From the NCBI GenBank assembly GCA_964551455.1, contig CAZKDA010000261.1, forward strand, positions 1 through 6,098: a DNA stretch of 6,098 nucleotides, given 5' to 3'. Source of the stretch: JAHDHW01 sp964551455 (GTDB taxonomy: Bacteria; Bacteroidota; Bacteroidia; Chitinophagales; Saprospiraceae). A program made the translations under genes and the position numbers. The notes beneath the pieces were generated by a model that was not told the DNA's origin, searched no databases, and saw only the letters and a program-made list of their open reading frames with translations. Positions 1 to 5,340 of the stretch are shown here, piece after piece (the first letter of the stretch is position 1; each line of letters opens with the position of its first letter).

Positions 1-2
1 CT

Positions 3-35
3 TTTGCACCAAAATTAGTAAATATTCTATTTTTC
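3..35 (+). promoter_or_regulatory. possible Bacteroidetes promoter for the higBA unit
   Basis: TTTG at 3-6 and TATTTTTC at 28-35 resemble the Bacteroidetes -33 (TTTG) and -7 (TAnnTTTG) elements, with 21 bp between them and one mismatch in the -7 box. It lies just before the HigB coding stretch. The region is A/T-rich, so a chance match is possible, and the left window edge hides what lies upstream. Confidence 0.25.
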
Positions 36-52
36 ACCCAAAACCGGCATGA

Positions 53-313
53 GCCGAAACAGAAAAGGTTTGGAATGGAATATATTCGAAAAAACTTCCT
101 TCCGAAATTCAACCAATTGCTCGCAGAAAATTGAGAATGATAAATAATGCACAAGACATCAATGACTTAAGAGTGCCTCCAGGAAACAGATTAGAAAAAC
201 TAAAAGGAGATTTGAGTGATTTTTACAGCATTAGAATTAACAACCAATGGAAAATAATTTTTAAATGGGTTGGAAGTGATGCTTATGAAGTACAAATAAT
301 TGATTACCACTAA
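53..313 (+). CDS. higB: HigB-type toxin (RelE/ParE superfamily), 5' end broken or start unclear
   Basis: HigB toxins are small ribosome-dependent mRNA endonucleases that their partner HigA neutralises. The reading frame from 53 encodes AETEKVWNGIYSKKLP..., then RRKLRMINNAQDINDLR, the NRLEKLKGDL motif, FYSIRINNQWKIIFKW and a terminal IIDYH. These are the family landmarks in order, giving 86 residues against about 92 usual. The family-like sequence begins before any ATG, and an in-frame TGA at 50-52 sits directly in front of it, so the usual first 6-7 residues (first beta strand) are missing. The first possible starts in frame are TTG 131 and ATG 137, which would drop the first 26-28 of these residues. 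Most likely this is a 5'-truncated or frameshifted toxin that is no longer active; a sequencing error or a non-standard start are alternatives. The higA start lies 18 bp beyond its stop, as in an operon. Confidence 0.75.
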   Translation, partial: AETEKVWNGIYSKKLPSEIQPIARRKLRMINNAQDINDLRVPPGNRLEKLKGDLSDFYSIRINNQWKIIFKWVGSDAYEVQIIDYH

Positions 314-331
314 CTAAATTATTTTTAAAAA

Positions 332-631
332 ATGGAAAAATTACCAAATATACATCCCGGCGAAATTTTGTTGGAAGAATTTTTAATTCCTATGGAAATT
401 AGTCAATACAGGCTTTCCAAAGATTTGAATATCCCGCAAACCAGAATTAGTCAAATTATTAAAGGAAACAGAAGAATCACGGCAGATACGGCTTTAAGAT
501 TAAGTAAGTATTTTGGGACTTCCGCTAAGTTTTGGCTTGGTTTACAAGACGATTACGATCTTGAAGAATACAACAATAAATTACTGGATGAATTAAATGA
601 AATTCCTAAAGCGGATAAAAACGCAGCATAA
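332..631 (+). CDS. higA: HigA-type antitoxin, XRE-family HTH protein
   Basis: This is the DNA-binding antitoxin of a HigBA type II toxin-antitoxin module. It would bind HigB and repress its own promoter. It has 99 residues, the usual HigA length. The N-terminal IHPGEILLEEFLIPMEIS is the classic HigA/VapI opening. A helix-turn-helix follows at about residues 25-46 (YRLSKDLNIPQTRISQIIKG), then RRITADTALRLSKYFGTSAKFWLGLQ, also a family signature. The order is toxin then antitoxin, which is the normal HigBA arrangement. The antitoxin looks intact while the toxin start is damaged, a state expected when a module decays without killing the host. The stop codon TAA overlaps the left edge of the attC-like palindrome, as in gene cassettes. 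Confidence 0.9.
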   Translation: MEKLPNIHPGEILLEEFLIPMEISQYRLSKDLNIPQTRISQIIKGNRRITADTALRLSKYFGTSAKFWLGLQDDYDLEEYNNKLLDELNEIPKADKNAA

Positions 632-736
632 CAATGGCTGTACACACATGCCAGCGATCCCAGCCCACGGCAAACCCGCCTGAACGGAACGGGAAGGTTC
701 ACTGGCACGTCAAGCATAGCCAATCGTTGGTGGCAA
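629..736. repeat. attC-like imperfect palindrome 1
   Basis: A long imperfect inverted repeat fills the gap between higA and the next gene. The outer arms are TAACAATGGCT (629-639) and AGCCAATCGTTG (718-729). The right arm reversed reads CAACGATTGGCT, so AAC, AT and GGCT pair with a few extra bases left unpaired on one side. Inner arms are ACATGCCAG (646-654) and CTGGCACGT (702-710), with one mismatch. A small CCCG/CGGG hairpin (675-678, 690-693) sits near the tip. The AAC...GTT ends, the asymmetric bulges and the length of about 100 bp are all features of integron attC sites, although the core boxes do not match RYYYAAC/GTTRRRY exactly. It ends in CGTTGGTGGCAA (725-736), almost the same as the end of the second palindrome. 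No integrase is visible here. Confidence 0.55.
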
Positions 737-764
737 CCCTGACAAACATTCCAACATTGAGAAA

Positions 765-1346
765 ATGAATTACGAACTGATACTACAGAATATTACCAAG
801 CACATTCAACTTGACAGTGCTGAAACGGACTTTTTTACTTCAATACTTGAACATAAGACAGTCAAAAGAAAAGGATTTTTGCTTAGACAAGGTGAGGTTT
901 GTAAAACGGAGAACTTCATCATAAAAGGTTGCACCCGAACCTATACAATAGACGAAAATGGTTTTGAACACATCGTTATGTTTGGTGTGGAAGATTGGTG
1001 GGTAGGCGACCTTGCCAGCTTCCTTACCAAAACCTCGACAAACTATTTCATTGACACTTTGGAAGACACAGAAGTACTGCAAATTACCCAGCCAAACCTT
1101 GAATTACTTTATCAGCGTGTTCCAAAATTTGAACGCTTTTTTAGAATAATAATTCAAAATGCTTTCATTGCCCAACAAACCCGTATCAACCAGAACCTTT
1201 CCTACACCGCTGAACAACGCTATAAGGACTTCATTAACCGCTATCCAACCTTCGCACAACGAATACCCCAAAAGCAAATAGCCGCTTACCTTGGCATTAC
1301 ACCTGTATTTTTGAGTATGTTGAGAAGAAAAATTGCCAAAAAGTAA
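765..1346 (+). CDS. Crp/Fnr-superfamily transcriptional regulator
   Basis: This is a cytoplasmic DNA-binding regulator of 193 residues. A cupin-like cyclic-nucleotide-binding fold covers about residues 25-113 (VKRKGFLLRQGEVCKTENFIIKG, then the IDENGFEHIVMF strand pair). A long dimerisation helix spans about 115-150. A C-terminal HTH at about 166-190 carries IPQKQIAAYLGITP and a degraded recognition helix, VFLSMLRRKI. The usual cAMP-contact motif is replaced by GDLASFLTK, and there is no N-terminal cysteine cluster. It is therefore unlikely to sense cAMP, or oxygen through an FNR-type iron-sulfur cluster; its signal is unknown. This short form is common in Bacteroidetes, often next to a target gene. 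The DoxX gene starts 73 bp downstream on the same strand and is the obvious candidate target. ATG 765 is the first start that keeps the full fold. Confidence 0.88.
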   Translation: MNYELILQNITKHIQLDSAETDFFTSILEHKTVKRKGFLLRQGEVCKTENFIIKGCTRTYTIDENGFEHIVMFGVEDWWVGDLASFLTKTSTNYFIDTLEDTEVLQITQPNLELLYQRVPKFERFFRIIIQNAFIAQQTRINQNLSYTAEQRYKDFINRYPTFAQRIPQKQIAAYLGITPVFLSMLRRKIAKK

Positions 1347-1365
1347 TTTCTTAAACTACTTTAAT

Positions 1366-1395
1366 TTTCAACTCATAGCACGCCCGTAGTTTTGC
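1366..1395 (+). promoter_or_regulatory. promoter of the DoxX gene
   Basis: TAGTTTTG at 1387-1394 matches the Bacteroidetes -7 consensus TAnnTTTG. TTTC at 1366-1369, 17 bp upstream, is a near match to the -33 TTTG. The predicted start of transcription is near 1400, giving a leader of about 20 nt without a Shine-Dalgarno. A short inverted repeat CCCGT (1383-1387) / ACGGG (1411-1415) flanks the start region and could be an operator, but arms of five bases are weak evidence. Confidence 0.5.
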
Positions 1396-1419
1396 ACTAT
1401 AATTTAAAACACGGGTAAA

Positions 1420-1860
1420 ATGAAAAACAAAATCTTTAAAACTAATAATGATTGGACGGGCTTAGTTACTCGTCTATCAATAGGTATCGTTCTCTTTCCC
1501 CACGGAGCACAAAAACTACTTGGATGGTGGGGCGGATATGGATTTGGCGGAACTATGGGCTTTTTTACAGACACAATGAACTTGCCTTGGCTTCTTGCAT
1601 TTATGGTCATCGTGATAGAATTTTTTGGAGCCTTGTCTTTGATTACGGGATTAGCAAGTCGTTTGTGGTCTGTACTAACGATTATCCTGTTCATAGGAAT
1701 TATTCTAACCTCCCATTTGGAACACGGATTTTTTATGAATTGGTTTGGCAATCAACAAGGCGAAGGGTACGAATTTCATCTACTGATGATTGGACTCGCC
1801 GTTGCGACATTGATAAACGGAAGTGGAAAATATTCTGTGGACAACATCATCGAAAAATAA
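1420..1860 (+). CDS. DoxX-family inner-membrane protein
   Basis: A 146-residue polytopic membrane protein of the DoxX/DoxD-like family. Four hydrophobic segments lie at about residues 12-30, 57-77, 82-100 and 117-134. The family signature is clear: LSIGIVLFPHGAQKLLGWWGGYG after the first segment, then EFFGALSLITGLASRLW between segments 2 and 3. Members have been linked to quinone or thiol redox chemistry (the DoxDA subunit of an archaeal thiosulfate:quinone oxidoreductase; mycobacterial DoxX in oxidative-stress defence), but no enzymatic role can be read from this sequence. It follows a Crp/Fnr-like regulator and has its own promoter, suggesting a regulator-target pair. The ATG at 1420 lies only about 20 nt from the predicted transcription start. 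Confidence 0.88.
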   Translation: MKNKIFKTNNDWTGLVTRLSIGIVLFPHGAQKLLGWWGGYGFGGTMGFFTDTMNLPWLLAFMVIVIEFFGALSLITGLASRLWSVLTIILFIGIILTSHLEHGFFMNWFGNQQGEGYEFHLLMIGLAVATLINGSGKYSVDNIIEK

Positions 1861-1892
1861 CAACAACCCTCACTAAAAACAGAAGGGTAGTC

Positions 1893-2030
1893 TCCAACAT
1901 CGGTCACACGCAATGGGGGGCTAGCGTACTGAACGACAGGTTAGTCCCTTTTTGCTATCTTTGGACTACGGCTGAAAGTTTTGGGCTTCTAAGTCCCTCA
2001 CTACGTGTAGCCGCAAACCGTTGTAGGCAA
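1893..2030. repeat. attC-like imperfect palindrome 2
   Basis: A second long imperfect inverted repeat follows the DoxX gene. Outer arms CAACATCGG (1895-1903) and CCGTTG (2018-2023) pair as CAAC..CGG with an unpaired AT. Inner arms GGCTAGCGTA (1919-1928) and TACGTGTAGCC (2002-2012) pair with one small bulge. TAGTCC (1942-1947) and GGACTA (1963-1968) form a further hairpin. It ends in CGTTGTAGGCAA (2019-2030), matching the end of palindrome 1 at 10 of 12 positions. As at higA, the preceding stop codon lies in TAACAA (1858-1863), so the element may begin there. A small ACCCT/AGGGT hairpin (1866-1870, 1884-1888) lies in between. Any terminator role is unclear because no T-run follows. Confidence 0.5.
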
Positions 2031-2104
2031 TAAAATAATGGTGGAAGAATTCAATTTCCTATAATTTCGTTAAGTTTGTATGTAACCAATAAGAAACTTG
2101 AGTT

Positions 2105-2149
2105 ATGACCAATTATATGAATTATATTGAAATCAATCCAAAAATGTAA
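2105..2149 (+). pseudogene. possible N-terminal fragment of a DUF433 protein
   Basis: A 14-codon frame starting at ATG 2105 reads MTNYMNYIEINPKM and then stops. Bacteroidetes DUF433 proteins, which often act as antitoxin-like partners, typically open with a very similar NYIEINPK stretch followed by a GKP-I-GTR motif; that continuation is absent here. A TAAGTTTG element (-7 type) lies at 2071-2078, about 27 bp before the ATG, though no clear -33 box is seen. The position just after palindrome 2 is where a further cassette gene would start. The family call is from memory of a very short match, so it is tentative. Confidence 0.3.
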
Positions 2150-2289
2150 ATTTATTTAGTCACCATTCCTTAGTTGCACCATCCTGCAAATTCTTTCCAA
2201 CCTGATGGGGATTTCGATTTATGGATATGGATTATTGAGTCGTTTGACTTTTCGAATTGAGGCTTTTTAGTGGTTGTATTTTGCTTTTC
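2150..2289. other. A/T-rich non-coding gap, no convincing gene
   Basis: This stretch separates the cassette-like part from the stress-gene cluster. No RNA gene, hairpin terminator or complete reading frame is evident. On the minus strand a frame without a start codon (2170-2292) ends ...SPSGWKEFAGWCN; it may be a remnant gene tail or chance. Confidence 0.5.
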
Positions 2290-2324
2290 AAACTATAAAC
2301 TGCGAACTACAAACCACAAACCAT
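2290..2324. repeat. five degenerate 7-bp tandem repeats
   Basis: Five consecutive heptamers read AAACTAT, AAACTGC, GAACTAC, AAACCAC, AAACCAT, giving a consensus near AAACTAC. The array ends two bases before the stop codon of the minus-strand gene at 2327. Such arrays can arise by slippage; no function is evident. Confidence 0.6.
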
Positions 2325-2326
2325 TA

Positions 2327-2722
2327 TCAGCGATTTCCCAGGATTTGTCCTCGCCGGTTTTGTTCGTTGAGCGACCATACGTCGGTAGCCCAGGTTTGGA
2401 GCCACTTGCCGTAGGATTTTCGTTTTACCTGGACATTGAGGCCGAATAGTTTTCGAAGCAACTGCTCGAAATCGCCGACTTTCATATTTCCATCGACCTT
2501 GAAATTTCCACTATTGTGCAACTCGCGGATGTCGCCTACCAGTTGGTCGCCCTCGAGTGTGTCTTTTTCATCGGATGGCTCGCCGGGTTTGTGGCTGCTC
2601 CGGTAAAACTCCAGGTGGAGGTAAGGAAATTGCCGGTTAAACTCTTCCTGCAAATCTTTTAGTTGCTTTTTATCTGTAATTTCCACAACAGTTCGGTTTG
2701 ATTTTTTAAAAAATATGTTCAC
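2327..2722 (-). CDS. conserved-looking 131-aa protein of unknown function
   Basis: I do not recognise a named family. The protein has 131 residues, is soluble and has no signal peptide. Its N-terminal half looks alpha/beta (VVEITDKKQLKDLQEEFNRQFPYLHLEFYR), with a charged linker at about 44-60. A C-terminal segment, VGDFEQLLRKLFGLNVQVKRKSYGKWLQTWATDVWSLNEQNRRG, has the conserved look of a small domain. The start is a GTG (2722-2720) that directly follows the TAA of the Usp gene (2725-2723) with no gap. This implies translational coupling and a shared transcript from the divergent Usp promoter. Co-production with a universal stress protein suggests a role in the same response, but that is inference. 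No clear terminator follows; the heptamer repeats lie just beyond its stop. Confidence 0.75.
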   Translation of the reverse strand: MNIFFKKSNRTVVEITDKKQLKDLQEEFNRQFPYLHLEFYRSSHKPGEPSDEKDTLEGDQLVGDIRELHNSGNFKVDGNMKVGDFEQLLRKLFGLNVQVKRKSYGKWLQTWATDVWSLNEQNRRGQILGNR

Positions 2723-3667
2723 TTATTTCACCACAAGGGTAGGGATGGAATCATTCAGTTGCAAAAAAGATTCTGTGACGCTGCCCATCAGCATCAGTTC
2801 AATTTTTGTGTGTCCTTTTGCTCCCAAAACCACGAAGTCATTTTTATTTTCTTTGGCGTATTCCATGATAAACCGCGCGGTTCCGGGCATATTCTTTTCA
2901 AAAAGCGCAATGCTTACATCGTTTTTATCATCGGGAATATAGGTTGACAGGAACACATCAAAAGCATCGCGGATATTCCCTTCGATCATCTTTTTAAACT
3001 TGTCGAACGGGCGGTCGGTAGCATAGAAATTCAGGTTTGGAAGGCTGTAAACATTCAGGCAAACGAGCTTCGCCGGTTTTGACAGTTGCTTTTTCAAGCG
3101 CACGGCAGCCTGTAAAGACCGGATCGAGTTTTTTGAAAAATCAACGGGAACCAGGATAGATCGGATAGAAGCTTTCGCCTTTTCAGGTACGATCAGCGCA
3201 TTGCCGGCAGTCCTTCGCGCCAGGTTTTTGGCCAGGATGCCATGATCTTTTCCTTTTTGGCTTTGCCCGATCACCACCAGGTCGGCTTTGAGTGATTCGG
3301 CAGTTGACAAAAGTTCCTCCAGCGGATTTCCCTCTTTCAACTCATATTCCACGTAAATCTCTTTTTCTTTTTGAATCGAACTTTTAACCTTCTTTTCGAG
3401 GTCGTTGATGATCTGTTCGTTCAACTTAAAATCGCCGCTGAAGGGCTTTTCATCGTCGCCAAAAGCTGCCGTCTGGTCTTCAAAAAACGGAAGAACGTGC
3501 ATGAAATATGCAGCGTTTACGGGAACCTCACGGGAGAGGAAATTGAAGTATTTCAAAACCGAATCGTCGGTCTCACCCAATTCCAGAGCCACCAAAGCCT
3601 GGTTGATCTCAAGCGGCGTTAAAATTTGTTGTTCATTAGTATCCAAAACAATATCTGTCTTTTTCAT
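2723..3667 (-). CDS. tandem-domain universal stress protein (UspA family), ATP motif in C-terminal domain only
   Basis: A cytoplasmic stress protein of 314 residues with two Usp folds. Domain 1 (about 14-162) starts ILTPLEINQ and ends ALIVPE. Its nucleotide-binding loop is degenerate: G134 is kept, but Q137 and K147-N148 replace the second G and the G-S/T pair. Domain 2 (about 168-314) starts ILVPVDFSKNS and carries an intact G-2x-G-9x-G-S motif (G282, G285, G295, S296), so it should bind ATP. Usp proteins help cells survive starvation, hypoxia and other growth arrest; the exact role here is unknown. The ATG at 3667 has no Shine-Dalgarno and lies about 25 nt from the predicted transcription start. 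It is the first gene of a two-gene unit with the 131-aa protein and is divergent from the other Usp gene, sharing a 169-bp control region with paired FNR-type boxes. Confidence 0.92.
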   Translation of the reverse strand: MKKTDIVLDTNEQQILTPLEINQALVALELGETDDSVLKYFNFLSREVPVNAAYFMHVLPFFEDQTAAFGDDEKPFSGDFKLNEQIINDLEKKVKSSIQKEKEIYVEYELKEGNPLEELLSTAESLKADLVVIGQSQKGKDHGILAKNLARRTAGNALIVPEKAKASIRSILVPVDFSKNSIRSLQAAVRLKKQLSKPAKLVCLNVYSLPNLNFYATDRPFDKFKKMIEGNIRDAFDVFLSTYIPDDKNDVSIALFEKNMPGTARFIMEYAKENKNDFVVLGAKGHTKIELMLMGSVTESFLQLNDSIPTLVVK

Positions 3668-3696
3668 GTCTGATAATTATATTATATTTCACAGTC

Positions 3697-3704
3697 CAAA
3701 AATA
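3697..3704 (-). promoter_or_regulatory. -7 element of the leftward Usp promoter
   Basis: On the minus strand this reads TATTTTTG, a perfect TAnnTTTG. No TTTG is found at the -33 position, as expected for an activator-dependent promoter. The first T (3704) is 29.5 bp from the centre of the FNR-type box at 3727-3740. The predicted transcription start is near 3692, about 25 nt before the ATG at 3667. Confidence 0.6.
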
Positions 3705-3726
3705 AAGGTGATTTGAGTTTTAACTG

Positions 3727-3740
3727 TTGATAAACATCAT
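3727..3740. promoter_or_regulatory. FNR-type operator, box 1 (leftward Usp promoter)
   Basis: TTGATAAACATCAT matches the FNR/Crp-superfamily consensus TTGAT-N4-ATCAA at 9 of 10 defined positions. Its centre (3733.5) falls near -41.5 relative to the predicted leftward transcription start, the class II activator position. It is the mirror partner of box 2, with centres 22 bp (two helical turns) apart. Together they form a palindrome (3727-3762) whose arms differ only in the N4 spacers. The regulator that binds is not identified. Confidence 0.65.
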
Positions 3741-3748
3741 TTTCAGAA

Positions 3749-3762
3749 ATGATTTACATCAA
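3749..3762. promoter_or_regulatory. FNR-type operator, box 2 (rightward Usp promoter)
   Basis: ATGATTTACATCAA matches TTGAT-N4-ATCAA at 9 of 10 defined positions, with its imperfect half facing box 1. Its centre (3755.5) is 29.5 bp from the first T of the rightward -7 element at 3785, exactly the spacing seen on the other side. This places it at about -41.5, directly next to the -33 TTTG at 3764. Confidence 0.65.
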
Positions 3763-3763
3763 C

Positions 3764-3792
3764 TTTGAAATAGCGCTTTGTCTATATTTTTG
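3764..3792 (+). promoter_or_regulatory. rightward Usp operon promoter
   Basis: TTTG at 3764-3767 (-33) and TATTTTTG at 3785-3792 (-7, perfect TAnnTTTG) are separated by 17 bp. The -7 box is identical to the leftward one. Transcription should begin near 3797, giving a leader of about 40 nt with no Shine-Dalgarno before ATG 3837. Confidence 0.65.
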
Positions 3793-3836
3793 ACACGAAA
3801 ACCATTGTAATTAAACCATATAAAACGATTTCGATC

Positions 3837-4733
3837 ATGAAAAAAATCCTGTTTCCAACCGATTTTTCACCCACAGCCAACAACGCATTTATCTACGCGT
3901 TGCAATTGGCGGATAAGATCGACGCTTCTATCACTACCTTGCATGTTTACAATCAAAATGATTTTTACATCACCGAACGCGGGAATATCAATCCGCAAAC
4001 CCTAGAACGCATTTACGAGTCAATTGACATGGATAAGTTTGAAAATTATCGGGACGCTATCCCTGCGTTGCGAACTATTGCCGAAAATGCCAAAATGGGG
4101 CATATTGAAATACACCACGTGATGGAAGAAGGCCCCGTCATTCCAAAAATCCTTAAAGTGGCCAAAGAAGGGGTTTATGATTTGATCGTGATGGGAACGA
4201 AAGGAGCAGGTTGGATAAGAGAAGTGTTTTTGGGAACAGTAACTGCCGAAGTGATGGAACGCGCAACCTGCCCGGTATTCGCCGTTCCCGAGGATGCCCA
4301 GTTTGATGGGAAATTCAGCAAAATTGCCATGGCTACCGAATACAAAAACGAAGAAAGGGAAATGCTGAACAGAATTCTGGAATTGACAGCAGATTTCGAC
4401 GCGCATATTTATTTGCTGAATGTTGATGTAGCCGGCGTTGGGTTTTACGACGATCAGAAGAAGGCTTTCATGGAATCATTCAAAGACGTGCCGCGCCTAC
4501 ATTTCAAAACCATCGAAGATCTCGATATCCTGTCCGGCCTGAACGATTACCTCGAAGAACACAGGGTGGATGTCATCTGCATGATGGTGCATAAACGAAA
4601 TTTCTTCCAGGAGCTTTTCAAGTATAGCCTGGCCAAAACAATGACTTATCACAGCAAGACCCCGATCTTATCTTTTCAGGCGCATGCGATGAATGTCAAC
4701 ATGCCGCCTAAAGAGATGAAAAAATCGGTTTAA
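3837..4733 (+). CDS. tandem-domain universal stress protein (UspA family), ATP motif in N-terminal domain only
   Basis: A cytoplasmic stress protein of 298 residues with two Usp folds. Domain 1 (about 1-151) opens MKKILFPTDFSPTANNAF, with the conserved Asp9. It carries an intact G-2x-G-9x-G-T motif (G120, G123, G133, T134) and ends PVFAVPE, so it should bind ATP. Domain 2 (about 160-281) opens KIAMATEYKNEE and reads ICMMVHKRNFFQELFKYSLAKTM where the glycine loop should be, so it probably does not bind nucleotide. This is the reverse of the divergent Usp, where only the second domain keeps the motif. The tail (282-298) is short and polar. It is first gene of an operon with the SRPBCC-like protein 21 bp downstream, driven by a promoter with an FNR-type box at the class II position, which suggests induction by low oxygen or redox stress. 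Confidence 0.92.
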   Translation: MKKILFPTDFSPTANNAFIYALQLADKIDASITTLHVYNQNDFYITERGNINPQTLERIYESIDMDKFENYRDAIPALRTIAENAKMGHIEIHHVMEEGPVIPKILKVAKEGVYDLIVMGTKGAGWIREVFLGTVTAEVMERATCPVFAVPEDAQFDGKFSKIAMATEYKNEEREMLNRILELTADFDAHIYLLNVDVAGVGFYDDQKKAFMESFKDVPRLHFKTIEDLDILSGLNDYLEEHRVDVICMMVHKRNFFQELFKYSLAKTMTYHSKTPILSFQAHAMNVNMPPKEMKKSV

Positions 4734-4754
4734 ACCTTTAAAAATACAGTTACG

Positions 4755-5270
4755 ATGAGCAAAGCAAAGTCCATTCATTTTTACGATTACGTCAATCATC
4801 CTTACGATAAAGTTTATGATGCATTGAGGATCAATACGCTCGCCGTCTTTCAAAACGCTACGAAGACCGCCGCCAAGAGGGCGCAGGACGTGACTTCGGA
4901 GTTGTTCCTGAATATCGGCGGAGTGGAAGTTGGTACCGACATTGATATTTCCGTAAGCAAGTTTGAAAGCCGCCCGAAAGCGAGCAATTCGACTGTGAAA
5001 ACCGTCATTGATCTTGAGTGGAAAGCCTCGAAAAGACCGGGCTTGTTTCCGGTGATGAAAGCAGTGCTTTCCATTTACCCGCTTACGGCTACCGAAACCC
5101 AGCTTGACCTGTCAGGGGAATATGAAGTGCCCTTGGGAAAGGTCGGTGAAGTGTTGGACTCCGTTGTCGGGCATCGGATCGTTGAAGCTACTGTCCATCG
5201 TTTTATTAAAGACGTTGCGGCGTACCTGCGCTCGGAATTGTCCAAAGCGGATACAACCTTTTCATCGTAA
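4755..5270 (+). CDS. SRPBCC-like (START/polyketide-cyclase fold) protein, possible stress partner
   Basis: A 171-residue soluble protein with the look of the SRPBCC ligand-binding fold. After an opening strand and helix (IHFYDYVNHPYDKVYDAL) come antiparallel strands (SELFLNIGGVEVGTDIDISVSKFES; TVKTVIDLEWKAS; MKAVLSIYPLTATETQLDLSGEY). The ending EVPLGKVGEVLDSVVGHRIVEATVHRFIKDVAAYLRSEL forms the long C-terminal helix that caps the cavity. SRPBCC proteins bind small hydrophobic ligands or act as chaperone-like or cyclase domains; no catalytic residues can be assigned here. It starts 21 bp after the Usp stop on the same strand with no promoter of its own, so it should be co-transcribed and share the FNR-type control. 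ATG 4755 is the natural start. The fold call rests on pattern alone. Confidence 0.7.
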   Translation: MSKAKSIHFYDYVNHPYDKVYDALRINTLAVFQNATKTAAKRAQDVTSELFLNIGGVEVGTDIDISVSKFESRPKASNSTVKTVIDLEWKASKRPGLFPVMKAVLSIYPLTATETQLDLSGEYEVPLGKVGEVLDSVVGHRIVEATVHRFIKDVAAYLRSELSKADTTFSS

Positions 5271-5340
5271 TATGATTATTTTTTGCAACCTCGCCGGATC
5301 ACCATTTTTAATTGAGCGGTCATCAGCGATGTCGCAAGAT

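Noticed and set aside
840..1082. Minus-strand frame inside the regulator gene, and similar antisense frames in the Usp and SRPBCC-like genes
   Set aside because: They lie opposite well-supported genes, lack motifs of their own and look like codon-bias shadows.
1452..2033. Long plus-strand frame overlapping DoxX and palindrome 2
   Set aside because: It is an out-of-frame shadow of the DoxX gene that runs on into non-coding DNA; the DoxX frame has clear family motifs.
2170..2292. Minus-strand frame ending SPSGWKEFAGWCN
   Set aside because: It has no start codon and opens right after a stop in the heptamer repeat. It may be a gene remnant, but no family is recognisable.
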